A stretch of 64,000 bases of DNA from Planomicrobium sp. Y74 (GCF_003668635.1 NZ_RCWH01000002.1:310001-374000); one strand, 5' to 3'; positions 28,270 to 36,818 are shown, counted from the first letter of the stretch. Numbers and translations are program-made. Notes: generated by a model from the sequence alone, not told the origin.

Positions 28270-28314
28270 AAAAATCATTTTTACCCGTAAAACAGGGGGG
28301 CAAATAATTATTTT
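28270..28314 (+). promoter_or_regulatory. Pair of ComK-box half-sites upstream of comGA
   Basis: AAAA-ATCAT-TTTT (28270-28282) is a perfect AAAAN5TTTT ComK AT-box. AAAT-AATTA-TTTT (28302-28314) is a one-mismatch box. They are 19 bases apart, near the 18-base spacing class of B. subtilis K-boxes. A -10-like TATACT lies at 28349. This supports control of the comG operon by the competence regulator ComK. Confidence 0.65.
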
Positions 28315-28403
28315 GGACAAAACTATTTCCTTGGGAAAAAAGCGCGGTTATACTATGGGGGAACAGCGAGGCGGCGCTGTTCGAATTCGAACAGGAGGGA
28401 CCC

Positions 28404-29447
28404 ATGCAGGAAATAATCGAACGAAAATGTGCCGAACTGCTGCAAAAAGCAGCTGACTGTGACACGACTGATATCCACATACAACCCGCACCTTCTAGCT
28501 ACAACGTTTCTTTCCGCTCCTTCGAAGGATTGCGGCAGGTAACACAAATCCCCTTTGATTTTGGTGATCGGATGATTGCCTATTTCAAATATCTATCCCT
28601 TTTGGACATGAGTGAAAAAAGAAAACCTCAAACAGGCTCCTTCCATCTTCCTATTAACAACAAATCCTTTTATTTTCGCATTTCAACTTTGCCGTCGGTT
28701 CTGACCAAAGAAAGCATTGTCATCCGTATAATGCCCGATGAAGCAGCAAAGCCCATCCATGAATTGGCAGCTTTCCGTGATTCTGCAAGGCTGCTCGAGA
28801 AACTTTCCGAAGCGGGCCAAGGCCTTATTTTACTGACGGGGCCAACCGGTTGTGGCAAATCGACAACTCTGTATTCTTTGCTGAAGCATTGTTCGGATAA
28901 ACTGAACCGCAATATCATAACACTGGAAGATCCGGTAGAAAGAAAAAACCAGGCAATCCTGCAAATACAGGTCAATGAAAAAGCGGGCCTTGGTTATGCT
29001 GCTGGATTAAGGGCGATATTAAGGCACGATCCCGACATTATCATGATCGGTGAGATCCGGGATGCAGAAACTGCCCAAATTGCAGTGCGGGCAGCCCTGA
29101 CAGGGCATCTTGTGTTTTCAACTATACATGCACGTCATTCTGTCGGTTGTCTGCACCGGCTTAGAGATCTGGGAATTTCATATGAAGACATGTCACAGAC
29201 GCTGATTGCTGTTTCGGCACAGCGCATTCTGCCGGTTTTTGCGGAAATGGGTGACGTGAATCCGTGCTACCGGGCATTGTACGAAATACTTCACGGCGAC
29301 CGTTTAAAGGAAGCATTGCTGGCTGCAAAGGACAATAAAGAATACAGCCTTCCTGAGCGACTGTCTTTTATCGGTCAAATCCGGGAAGGAGTGACTATCG
29401 GTGCGTTTGAACGCCAGGACAAGATCACCGAAGATCCGTCTGCGTGA
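28404..29447 (+). CDS. comGA: Competence pseudopilus assembly ATPase ComGA
   Basis: Traffic ATPase of the DNA-uptake pseudopilus, in the GspE/PilT secretion ATPase family. N-terminal domain TDIHIQPAPSSYNVSFR, Walker A GPTGCGKSTT (about residue 146), Asp box ITLEDPVE, Walker B DPDIIMIGEIRDAETA and His box TGHLVFSTIHA are present. It has 347 residues with an SD of GGAGGGA. The comGB start lies 47 bases inside its 3' end. It acts on the cytoplasmic membrane face. Confidence 0.95.
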   Translation: MQEIIERKCAELLQKAADCDTTDIHIQPAPSSYNVSFRSFEGLRQVTQIPFDFGDRMIAYFKYLSLLDMSEKRKPQTGSFHLPINNKSFYFRISTLPSVLTKESIVIRIMPDEAAKPIHELAAFRDSARLLEKLSEAGQGLILLTGPTGCGKSTTLYSLLKHCSDKLNRNIITLEDPVERKNQAILQIQVNEKAGLGYAAGLRAILRHDPDIIMIGEIRDAETAQIAVRAALTGHLVFSTIHARHSVGCLHRLRDLGISYEDMSQTLIAVSAQRILPVFAEMGDVNPCYRALYEILHGDRLKEALLAAKDNKEYSLPERLSFIGQIREGVTIGAFERQDKITEDPSA

Positions 29448-30444
29448 CCGCGGCAGATTTCTTGAACGTCTGGCAGTTCTGCTGGCTGAGGGGTATCTGT
29501 TGCCCACGGCCTTGACCTTGCTGCTGCCAATTCACAGCCGGACCCTCGAGGCTACTGAAGCGGGTCTGACGGGGATATTAAAAAGCGGTGGCAATGCAGC
29601 AGAGTTATTAAAGTTTCTTGGCTTTAAGGACGGGGTTCTGTTTCCTGTGGAAATTGCCGAACACCACGGCCGCTTATCAGAATCGCTGGAGAGCATTGCC
29701 AAGAGCTACGGCCGTACGGAGCAAGTTCAGGCAAAATTGAGGAATATCCTCGTATATCCAGTATCTTTACTAGGGTTCACATCATTGCTGTTCCTGTTTT
29801 TCCGTATGAATTACGTTCCGAATCTGACAGAACTGATGTCATCATTGCAAAGTGGTGAAGAAGGCAAAGGGGTGCCGGCTTATCTCTTGAAGCTGCCGGA
29901 TTATTTTATTGCTGCTGCGGCCATTTCTTTGGTCAGTGCCCTGATTTTTTGGAAACTTTTAAAATCCCAACAGGTTCATGTGCAAGTCAATTGGCTTTTG
30001 CGCATTCCCGTCATAAAGAAATATATCAGGCTATATTGGTCACATCTGCTCGCCAGGGAACTTGGTACCCTGGTCCATAGCGGTATTTCGCTTCAGGAAT
30101 CACTGAGGGTACTGATAGAGCAGAATCATCATACAGTCATTCGTTTCATCGCTGAACGCGTTAAAGCAGAAATTATCCTTGGACAGCCATTGTCGACGGC
30201 CGTTGAACGAATGGGAATTCTTTCAGAAGATATGCCCGCATTTTTGAAACACGGCGAATTGACTGGTTTTCTGGGGAAAGAGTTGATACTTTACAGCGAA
30301 GTGCAAATGGAACAGATTGAGCAGCAAACTCAAAAATGGCTGAAAATCATCCAGCCGACATTCTTTGTCATAATTGCAGCTTGTATCGTCGCCGCATATT
30401 TGGCGATATTATTGCCGATGTATAACTTGGTCCATACAATTTGA
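29401..30444 (+). CDS. comGB: Competence pseudopilus membrane platform protein ComGB
   Basis: Polytopic GspF-family protein that anchors the pseudopilus base. It has two T2SSF domains (about residues 15-130 and 215-335), each followed by membrane helices (LLGFTSLLFLFFRMNYV, FIAAAAISLVSALIFW, IIQPTFFVIIAACIVAAYLAILLPMYNLV). The start is GTG inside comGA, so it is translationally coupled. It has 347 residues. comGC follows after 12 bases. Confidence 0.93.
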   Translation: MRLNARTRSPKIRLRDRGRFLERLAVLLAEGYLLPTALTLLLPIHSRTLEATEAGLTGILKSGGNAAELLKFLGFKDGVLFPVEIAEHHGRLSESLESIAKSYGRTEQVQAKLRNILVYPVSLLGFTSLLFLFFRMNYVPNLTELMSSLQSGEEGKGVPAYLLKLPDYFIAAAAISLVSALIFWKLLKSQQVHVQVNWLLRIPVIKKYIRLYWSHLLARELGTLVHSGISLQESLRVLIEQNHHTVIRFIAERVKAEIILGQPLSTAVERMGILSEDMPAFLKHGELTGFLGKELILYSEVQMEQIEQQTQKWLKIIQPTFFVIIAACIVAAYLAILLPMYNLVHTI

Positions 30445-30456
30445 GGAGGAAGATTT

Positions 30457-30654
30457 ATGAAGAGATTGAAGAACCAAAAAGGCTTTACGTTAATTGAAAT
30501 GCTGATAGTCATGCTTATTATCACCGTGCTTATTGCAATCGCAATACCGAATGTTTCGAAGCAAACCACAGCTGTAGATGAAAAGGGCTGCAAGGCATTT
30601 GTGCAAATAATAAAAGGCAATTACAACAATGTGGAAAACTCAATGGTTTCATAA
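30457..30654 (+). pseudogene. comGC: comGC 5' part, interrupted by the integrated element
   Basis: First half of the major pseudopilin. The prepilin peptidase site KGFTLIEML and the hydrophobic helix are intact, up to EKGCKAF. From about codon 49 the frame runs into element DNA and adds 17 foreign residues (VQIIKGNYNNVENSMVS) before a stop. The missing C-terminal half begins at 41507. Joined, they give a normal 106-residue ComGC (LQMVQGQV aligns with QNMVKAQM of B. subtilis). The truncated protein lacks the partner Cys of the conserved disulfide and should not form a functional pseudopilus. Confidence 0.93.
30591..30608. other. Probable left attachment junction (attL) within comGC
   Basis: comGC reading AAG-GCA-TTT-GTG at the left flank corresponds to TAT-GCT-TTT-TTA at the right junction. 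The shared core is very short (GC and TTT), as expected for a large serine integrase, which needs only a 2-base crossover. The exact crossover dinucleotide cannot be fixed from one sequence. Confidence 0.7.
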
Positions 30655-30665
30655 TTTCGAAGGTA

Positions 30666-30692
30666 GGCTAAAAACAGCTAATTGTTTTAGCC
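30666..30692 (+). repeat. Inverted repeat close to the left junction
   Basis: GGCTAAAAACA / TTGTTTTAGCC lies about 70 bases inside the element. It has no T-run, so either a weak terminator for transcripts entering from comGA-B or a protein-binding site near attL. Confidence 0.4.
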
Positions 30693-30894
30693 GCTTTGAA
30701 TAACATAAAAGAGCAAAAAATAGAGTCGTCAATATTCTAATCGAGATTACCCCAATTGTTAAATAGATGTGTCCACCATTGACGTATTTTTACATCCTAA
30801 ATATTACAGATTTACTAATTACTCCTATCTAGTAGTTATATTGTAATGGTACAATTTATTTATTAAACTATTCTTAAATATAGGGGGAGTAATA

Positions 30895-31749
30895 ATGAGG
30901 AAAAATATCGGATACTTTTTATTAGCAGCAGTAATATTAACTGGTTGTAGCGATTCGGAAAATGAAGTGAAAGCAGAAGTGGAACAGTCAACCGCATTAT
31001 CACAAGATTTATTAGAAAAATACAAGAAACAAATTAATTATGGTCAAGAAACTGATTTAATAAAAGATTTTCAAAATGATATTGTATATGGTTTTAGTGG
31101 AATTGAAGTAAATGACGAATTGCTTGCTATTTATAATGAAGCCATAGTAAATATTATTCAATCAGATTTAGAAAAGTATGTAATTATAGAAAGCTATATT
31201 TCTGACGAGCATATCAGCGAAGAAAATTTAAATCTTATAGAAGAAGAAAAAGAAGAATATGCTCTAGATGTCATTACAAAGCTTGATGATTATATTAGTA
31301 ACTTTGATGAAAATAATAATCCAACTACTAAATTAGAATATATAGAAACTACTGGCTTTCTTGCAGATAATCAGGAAGTTCAGGCATTACTAGCTTATTC
31401 TCACTTATTACAAAATCCTGATGACCATGCTGCCTACGAAGCTTTATATGATAATGTTGAATCACCTTACAGAGGAATTAGATGGGGAGAAATAGAAGGT
31501 TTTTTATCAAGTAATGGAGTTACAGTAGATGATTGGAAAAAAATTCGTGCTATGAATATTGAAAAGAATAAACCTGAGTACAAAGCTACCATTGGTATGA
31601 CAGCAGAAGAAGTTGAAAAATCTTCATTAGGTAAACCTGAATCAATCAATAGAACTGTAACAGCATACAGCGTTAGGGAACAATGGGTTTATGAAAATGG
31701 TATGTACCTTTACTTTGAAGATGGTATATTAACCAGTTTTCAAGATTAA
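30895..31749 (+). CDS. Element-encoded lipoprotein with BamE/SmpA-like C-terminus
   Basis: A 284-residue secreted lipoprotein with an N-terminal signal and lipobox ILTGCSDS (Cys about residue 18), then a long acidic helical region (about 25-220). The C-terminal segment IGMTAEEVEKSSLGKPESINRT...YFEDGILTSFQ has the helix-then-hairpin pattern of the BamE/SmpA fold used in many Firmicute surface lipoproteins. The SD is GGGGGAG. It is the leftmost gene of the element. The role is unknown; surface exclusion or host modification is possible but not shown. Confidence 0.7.
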   Translation: MRKNIGYFLLAAVILTGCSDSENEVKAEVEQSTALSQDLLEKYKKQINYGQETDLIKDFQNDIVYGFSGIEVNDELLAIYNEAIVNIIQSDLEKYVIIESYISDEHISEENLNLIEEEKEEYALDVITKLDDYISNFDENNNPTTKLEYIETTGFLADNQEVQALLAYSHLLQNPDDHAAYEALYDNVESPYRGIRWGEIEGFLSSNGVTVDDWKKIRAMNIEKNKPEYKATIGMTAEEVEKSSLGKPESINRTVTAYSVREQWVYENGMYLYFEDGILTSFQD

Positions 31750-31765
31750 TTTAGGGAGAAAATAA

Positions 31766-32083
31766 ATGAAAATATTAATTATTTGTGAATCCTGTAACCA
31801 AATTGGCGAATTTAAATCAGCAAATGATATGTATAATGTTAGCGTAAGATCAGCAACAGATAAATTTCTTGCAGGATTAGATTGGGATATAGAGATAGTA
31901 GACAACATTAATGAAGATTTTCTAACTGATCTAACGGATTCTTCTTCTATTGAAAAAACTATTGAGATTCTAGTAAACGACATAACTAAAAATATCTATG
32001 CTGTTACTTCTGAATTTGAAATATGTTTCACATGCATGAGTTGTGGAGATCAAATTATAATGAATGATTTCAAATTGAATTAA
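31766..32083 (+). CDS. Small protein with terminal Cys pairs, unknown function
   Basis: A 105-residue protein. CESC near the N-terminus and CFTCMSCGDQ near the C-terminus could form one zinc knuckle that closes the fold; between them is an acidic region (DNINEDFLTDLTDSSSIEK). It starts 17 bases after the lipoprotein gene with SD AGGGAG, so probably co-transcribed. Not recognised as a named family. Confidence 0.6.
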   Translation: MKILIICESCNQIGEFKSANDMYNVSVRSATDKFLAGLDWDIEIVDNINEDFLTDLTDSSSIEKTIEILVNDITKNIYAVTSEFEICFTCMSCGDQIIMNDFKLN

Positions 32084-32135
32084 AAAGGAGTTTCCTCCCA
32101 CTATGTCTAATTTAGAAATATGGAGGTGATTTCGA

Positions 32136-32282
32136 TTGGGCATTAATTATGGGACACGACATCTTTCAGAGCAACAACAACATATTATACGTAAGCGTGA
32201 AGAAAATGATAAACGTTTAAAAGAAGAGAATGAAAAGAAGAAGTTAGAAGAGAAGAAAAAACTAGAAGAAAAGAAGGAGTAA
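32136..32282 (+). CDS. Small highly charged helical protein
   Basis: A 48-residue ORF from TTG with an excellent SD (GGAGGTGAT, 5 bases upstream). It starts MGINYGTRHLSEQQQHIIRK, and the rest is almost wholly Lys/Glu/Arg, predicted as one long charged helix. An 8-codon mini-ORF (MSNLEIWR) ends inside its SD and could couple translation. Its strong ribosome site makes translation likely; function is unknown. Confidence 0.5.
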   Translation: MGINYGTRHLSEQQQHIIRKREENDKRLKEENEKKKLEEKKKLEEKKE

Positions 32283-32910
32283 GAATTTGCAGTCTCATTA
32301 ATTTGAGGGTGCTTTTTTATTTGTATTATTTCCGATTTATTTACTATATAGGCTGCAATATTAGGATAAGTAATACTTTACATAAGGGAAATCTATAAAA
32401 ATCAAAAGAAGTTATCAAGCAAGCTCATATTCAATCCATATTAAACTCTGTAAGCCTTTCTGAGAGCCTAAGTAACCTGTAAGGTATTTGCTTATGAAAC
32501 TGGTTAAGAAGCCTTCAGCAATTGATTGGCTATTAAATATGGGATGCTGAAGAGTAGTTTATAAGGTACTCGAAAGTGGAAAAATCGACATTAAAAGAAA
32601 TCAATTGATTTAAGAGTTTGTATTCTGAGTAAGGTACTAACACCTATTTACCTCTAGCTTTCGTACAGCATGCCCAGAAAAGCTTAAAACGATACTTCAG
32701 CAGCTAATTGTTCATCAGCCAAAATATGAGAATCATACATATTTAGATTTGTAAATGCATTTTCAAAAATTATTTTAATCTGCTCTTGATGAGAGGATAT
32801 CTCACACCTATAATAACTAGCATATAGAGTTAAAAAATGAAATTATCATACTTCCTTTTCTAATTGATTATTAGTCGCCACTTTTGTGGTGATAATAAAA
32901 ATGGGAGGTC
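32283..32910. other. 628-base non-coding interval of the element; possible origin or structured RNA
   Basis: No ORF with start and SD is supported. The interval has three copies of (G/A)TAAGGTA(C/T)T at 32479, 32561 and 32629, and an 8-bp inverted repeat CTTCAGCA (32513) / TGCTGAAG (32545). It lies upstream of the HNH-like and Rep-like genes, so a replication origin with initiator sites or a regulatory RNA is conceivable. No known RNA family is recognised. Confidence 0.35.
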
Positions 32911-32916
32911 ATGAAA

Positions 32917-33738
32917 ATGACAGTAAAAAAAAGTAAGAAGAAATTAAAAAATAAAGAAGGAGGTAAGATAAAAAACTCAAGAGATAGTATGTCAGAAAAA
33001 GCGATAATAGAACTTTATGTTTTAGATTTAATTACTGAAAGTCAAGAGTCAGCAGCATTAACACTCTACCGCTCCTGTTTACAGGCATATCAAAGAACTA
33101 GAGATAAAAGTAAGCCATGGTATAACAAAGTAGAGTTTCACTTTGAAAATCCTTTAGATATGGCAATACAGTTTATAACAACTTTGCCAAACGAGTGGAA
33201 GAAGTGGCAACTGCAACAGTTAATATTTGAGGACAAAACTGTACAAGGTGATCGCCCTTCCGTGGACAGGATTGATAGTAAAATACATTATTCTATAGAT
33301 AATATACAAACCGATTCCATTAAGGGAAATTACACAGATGCAAGCAACAGGAGAAGAAAGAAAATCGCTTTATTAGAATTTGAAAACGGTCAAATAGGAT
33401 TAAGGATATATGATTCACAAACAGAGTTAAGAAATGATTTGAATATCCAAGCTTACAAAATAAAAGACCTGAAAAAGCAACCGTATGAAATTGGTGTAAA
33501 GAATAATAATGGGGATGTTTTACTGTCAGGCAAACAAGTAATAGCAATGGAATATATGGTATTACCTCCAAGATCAAAAGAGAAACAAAATAGAATAGAT
33601 AAGCAAAGCTATACTGAACTTAAAGAACGTATAGAGTTATTAGAAAGATTTTCTTTTGATGTAAAAAGAGCGAATCATATAGAGAAGTTAAAAGAAACAT
33701 TTGAATTATACAGAAAGTTCGGGTGGGACAAGCTATGA
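32917..33738 (+). CDS. HNH-endonuclease-like protein of the element
   Basis: About 273 residues. The stretch RPSVDRIDSKIHYSIDNIQ is the typical core of phage HNH proteins (PSxDRID...GYxxDNxQ), but flanking metal Cys/His pairs are not evident and the first catalytic His is not clear, so activity is doubtful. Following it, KKIALLEFENGQIGLRIYDSQTEL and NIQAYKIKDL resemble the DNA-binding repeat of such nucleases. The N-terminus is Lys-rich. ATG 32917 has better SD spacing (GGAGGT, 7 bases) than ATG 32911. The stop overlaps the presumed old start (ATGATG) of the next gene. Confidence 0.55.
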   Translation: MTVKKSKKKLKNKEGGKIKNSRDSMSEKAIIELYVLDLITESQESAALTLYRSCLQAYQRTRDKSKPWYNKVEFHFENPLDMAIQFITTLPNEWKKWQLQQLIFEDKTVQGDRPSVDRIDSKIHYSIDNIQTDSIKGNYTDASNRRRKKIALLEFENGQIGLRIYDSQTELRNDLNIQAYKIKDLKKQPYEIGVKNNNGDVLLSGKQVIAMEYMVLPPRSKEKQNRIDKQSYTELKERIELLERFSFDVKRANHIEKLKETFELYRKFGWDKL

Positions 33739-33794
33739 TGTAGATATTTGAGTGGGAAAAGTTTGTAATTGAAAATAATATAGATACAAGTTTA

Positions 33795-34406
33795 TTGGAC
33801 GATATAGTAAGTCGGTTACCTTTCTTGGATGAAAATGCTTATATTGCTGGAGGTGCAATAGCTGACGTTATACGAGGGCAGAAACCAAAAGATATAGATA
33901 TATTCTTTTCAAATGAGCTTACTCAAGAAGAATTTGCAAAACAGCTTATAGATGCTAAATGGGGCACAATGACAAAAGCGGGAAAAATGATAGCTGGAAA
34001 GCATCATGTTTTGTTTCAAGATAAAGGTATTGTATTAGACGTTGTAACTTCAATGAAAATACAGCTAGTAGGACAACAAGGTTCCAAAAGACTAGGTTTT
34101 CAAACAATTGAGCAAAAAGTTTTTAATGCGGACTTTACTGTAGCTCAGTTTGTATACGATGGCACAAATTTATATTGTGGTAGTACTTCAATTAGAGACT
34201 TAAATAACCTTATGCTAGTGCTGAGTAACTTCAAATTATTAGATTTTCAAAAAAGAGTTGATCGCTACATTAATAAAGGTTATATAAAAACACCAGAAAT
34301 TGCATTGATTGAACATGGTATTGCTGTGACTAATGCTAGTCAGGAATATAAAGAAAGAATTGCAATACTTGAAAGTTACCATGGCTCAAATAATAAGCAA
34401 CTATAA
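33795..34406 (+). CDS. Nucleotidyltransferase-fold protein, natural N-terminus cut by an amber codon
   Basis: A 203-residue reading from TTG. NAYIAGGAIADVIRGQKPKDIDIFF is the GG...DxD signature of the poly(A) polymerase/CCA-type nucleotidyltransferase head, and GIVLDVVTS could give the third acid. Reading upstream in frame, codons back to 33735 look coding (IFEWEKFVIENNIDTSL), preceded by ATG-ATG-TAG. The natural start probably was the ATG overlapping the previous gene's stop, now blocked at codon 3. Restart at TTG 33795 has no good SD, so the gene may be poorly expressed. Confidence 0.6.
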   Translation: MDDIVSRLPFLDENAYIAGGAIADVIRGQKPKDIDIFFSNELTQEEFAKQLIDAKWGTMTKAGKMIAGKHHVLFQDKGIVLDVVTSMKIQLVGQQGSKRLGFQTIEQKVFNADFTVAQFVYDGTNLYCGSTSIRDLNNLMLVLSNFKLLDFQKRVDRYINKGYIKTPEIALIEHGIAVTNASQEYKERIAILESYHGSNNKQL

Positions 34407-34485
34407 AATTATATAATTATATGTTAAAAGGGTAGGTTTTTAAGGGTTTTATATATGAAAGTTTTCAATAAATATTTGTAAAGGA

Positions 34486-35427
34486 ATGGTATGTATATTA
34501 GTTAATTTTAAAAATTATAGAAGTAGAAAAGATAAAAGAGTCAAAACTAGTGATAATCATATAGATAAGATAGTTAGTATAGACACACTTGTACTAAGAG
34601 TTAAGTTAACAGATGAACAAAAGGAGTTTTTATACGATAGATTCTATTATGATTTTCACCGCTCCAAATATTATAGATACTCCTTATACTTTGAAGATAT
34701 GGGATTTACTTTGCAGCTATCACCTAAAAAAAATGAATTGCATAAGTATTTTAATGCAACCTTAACACTACACCGTAAATTTTTTCAACGTGATTATATA
34801 CCACATTCAATTATTGACATCTTAAATTTTATTGACTGGTCTATCGTCCGTTTAGATATAGCATTTGATTATAATAATTCAAAACAAGATAGTTTATTAT
34901 TCAAGCATCATGGCAATTTAAAAGATGCTTCTTATGAAAATGAAACTTACTACATTGGCAATCATAAATCACAGAAAAAAAGCCATACATTAGTAAATTA
35001 TGACAGGAACTTAAAAGAAATAAAACGCAATACAGGAATAGATCATGACTATAGCAACCGACTTGAAACACGTTTTAAATTCAACATGGCAGCCATGAAA
35101 TTAAACAATATGAATCATGATTTAATCTATACTCAACTTAATCGCTATCTCTTTATTGCTGACATTTCGTCTGTTAATACTGATGGATATAGAAAGAACC
35201 GTATTCGCAAATTACAGCATAATTATAAGCAGATAAAACAATTTGATACTAAGGAAGCTAAAGAGATTAGAAGGCTAATTAATGCACAGCGAGAGCCATT
35301 AGTAGATATATATAAATCTAAAAAATCTTCACTTTTCGACTTTATGAATTATAAAGAGAGTTATATAAATGAATCAATAGTAAATGATGATTTGTCTTGT
35401 TCGATCGGAGCAACTAAACATGGTTAA
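34486..35427 (+). CDS. Putative replication initiator (Rep_trans-like)
   Basis: A 313-residue basic, Tyr-rich protein. SIVRLDIAFDYNN with later LVNYDRNLKEIKRN and NRLETRFKFN follows the pattern of the Rep_trans family of rolling-circle plasmid and phage-element initiators (RxDxAxD then RxE). The C-terminal part (residues 240-285) is Lys/Arg-rich. The identity is inferred from motif order, not a database match. A close AAAGGA precedes the ATG. It overlaps the next small gene by 8 bases. If correct, the element may replicate after excision. Confidence 0.5.
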   Translation: MVCILVNFKNYRSRKDKRVKTSDNHIDKIVSIDTLVLRVKLTDEQKEFLYDRFYYDFHRSKYYRYSLYFEDMGFTLQLSPKKNELHKYFNATLTLHRKFFQRDYIPHSIIDILNFIDWSIVRLDIAFDYNNSKQDSLLFKHHGNLKDASYENETYYIGNHKSQKKSHTLVNYDRNLKEIKRNTGIDHDYSNRLETRFKFNMAAMKLNNMNHDLIYTQLNRYLFIADISSVNTDGYRKNRIRKLQHNYKQIKQFDTKEAKEIRRLINAQREPLVDIYKSKKSSLFDFMNYKESYINESIVNDDLSCSIGATKHG

Positions 35428-35647
35428 GTTAATAAAGGTTATATTAAAGTTGTCAGTAGAAGGTAAATCGAAGTTATTAGAATTTGAAGACTTCATGAGT
35501 CGCTATAATAAGCTAGAAGCGGATAAGATAGAAGAAGAATTACAGAAGCTACAAGATGCTGAAATGATTGAATTTCAACGTGAAGAGTTCGGCTTTAGAA
35601 TTCTAGTAACTAATACGGAGCGGTTAATGGAATATATTTATAATTGA
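35420..35647 (+). CDS. Small winged-helix-like protein
   Basis: A 75-residue protein from ATG with GGAG upstream. LEADKIEEELQKLQDAEMIEFQREEFGFRILVT looks like the recognition helix and wing of a small winged-helix protein. It is translationally coupled to the Rep-like gene (8-base overlap), so possibly a copy-control or accessory replication factor. No family is recognised. Confidence 0.5.
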   Translation: MVKLIKVILKLSVEGKSKLLEFEDFMSRYNKLEADKIEEELQKLQDAEMIEFQREEFGFRILVTNTERLMEYIYN

Positions 35648-35669
35648 ATAGTGTCGACAACATTCAATA

Positions 35670-35705
35670 AGAGTGCCAGTTTTTAAACTAGCACTCTTTT
35701 TTTTC
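35670..35705. terminator. Bidirectional terminator between Rep and HEPN-1 genes
   Basis: GAGTGC-C-AGTTT / AAACT-A-GCACTC stem with a short loop and an 8-base T-run. Confidence 0.88.
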
Positions 35706-35723
35706 ATATATACTTTTATGAAA

Positions 35724-36293
35724 TTAATTTATTTTTGGAATGATAGATTTTTCAGCTTTTATCACGTCTTCACCCAATGCTCTATAATATTCTAATTCTT
35801 CTGTTGTCATTGGGTCTTTAGCGCTTTTATTAAAACGCTCATCAATGGAATTCTGGAGAATGGGCAAGGTTAATAGAGAGAACAAGATTTTTTTTAATAG
35901 TGAATTCATATCTTCTTGCTCTAGTAAATCTTTGCCGATTATAATTTTATGTTTTTCAGATAAAGTGTCTTTAACTTTATTTAAGTCAGCAAAAGATAAT
36001 TTATAGCTAAGATCATGAGCGAATTTTCTACGAATATTATTAAACTTTTTATAAGGAGCTATCTCTTTTTTCGAGAAAATTCCAATAGCAACTAATAAAT
36101 CAAGTTTTTGTGGATACAACATTCTATTTAAGTCAAATACAGACGGATCAACGTATACGGCTTTTATTAAATTCTCTATTTGAATTTCAATTAACATCTG
36201 TCCTTTTAATACTACAGAAAGGACTGATTCTTCTTCTATTACATGTATCCAGTACCCACCTAAAGCTGCGGCAGCGTCAAACCTAGTCAGCAT
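35724..36293 (-). CDS. HEPN-motif protein 1 (candidate RNase or defence factor)
   Basis: A 189-residue, mostly helical protein. VVLKGQMLIEIQIENLI and KKFNNIRRKFAHDLSYKLSF follow the layout of HEPN-like proteins (MltR/DUF4145-type), and RRKFAH is an Rx4H motif at the position of the HEPN active site. The residue after Arg is Arg rather than the usual Asn or Asp, so catalysis is uncertain. ATG 36293 has GAGGAGG 6 bases upstream. It is transcribed opposite to most of the element. Known HEPN proteins act in abortive infection or toxin-antitoxin systems; that role is inference here. Confidence 0.55.
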   Translation of the reverse strand: MLTRFDAAAALGGYWIHVIEEESVLSVVLKGQMLIEIQIENLIKAVYVDPSVFDLNRMLYPQKLDLLVAIGIFSKKEIAPYKKFNNIRRKFAHDLSYKLSFADLNKVKDTLSEKHKIIIGKDLLEQEDMNSLLKKILFSLLTLPILQNSIDERFNKSAKDPMTTEELEYYRALGEDVIKAEKSIIPKIN

Positions 36294-36534
36294 TGAAATC
36301 CTCCTCAAATTACTAATATTGTTAAATTGTTAGAGTTACCATTCAATTCTAGCATATTAATACGTTCATACTAGAGATGCTGTTATTTACCGAAGCGATT
36401 ACAAGAAAAATAGTTTTTTTAAAAAAATCTCTAAGAAATGCTAGAGAAATACGGCAAAATTAGCAGTATAATTTTTTTAAAAAAATATATAGCTTTGAAG
36501 ACCAAAAGCTATAAACATGGTAAAATAGTATGTT

Positions 36535-36556
36535 CACTCGAAGTGGTTCGAGAGTG
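36535..36556 (+). promoter_or_regulatory. Inverted-repeat operator or leader hairpin before the small zinc-ribbon gene
   Basis: CACTCGAA-GTGG-TTCGAGAGTG lies about 80 bases upstream of the small gene, with a third related TTCGAGA at 36560. Nearby TAGCTTT/AAAAGCTA and a -10-like TAAAAT (36521) suggest a regulated promoter in the otherwise empty 36294-36633 interval. Confidence 0.4.
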
Positions 36557-36633
36557 GTTTCGAGAATAGATTTAAATTATAAATAAGTAATTAAGAGTTA
36601 AGCAAATAAGTTAAGGAAGGAGATATTTAAGAA

Positions 36634-36786
36634 ATGGTAATAGAAAAAGAATTTTGTAAATGTGTAACTTCTACAAGTGTGTACACCATAGATGATCATT
36701 GGGGATACTGGCTTCATTGCTCAGATTGCAATAAGAAAATTGAAGATGAATTTCACTACTATGATGAACCTGATGACGTATATTAA
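36634..36786 (+). CDS. Small zinc-ribbon-type protein
   Basis: A 50-residue protein: FCKCVT near the N-terminus and WLHCSDCNKKIEDEF later give two CxC/CxxC knuckles, then an acidic Tyr-rich tail (YYDEPDDVY). The SD AAGGAAGGAGAT is strong. It is bracketed by its own leader repeat and terminator, so it is an independent unit. Similar tiny cysteine-rich proteins occur on phages and plasmids; function is unknown. Confidence 0.65.
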   Translation: MVIEKEFCKCVTSTSVYTIDDHWGYWLHCSDCNKKIEDEFHYYDEPDDVY

Positions 36787-36818
36787 ACAAAATGTAATTC
36801 ACATATAAAAGAGATTAG

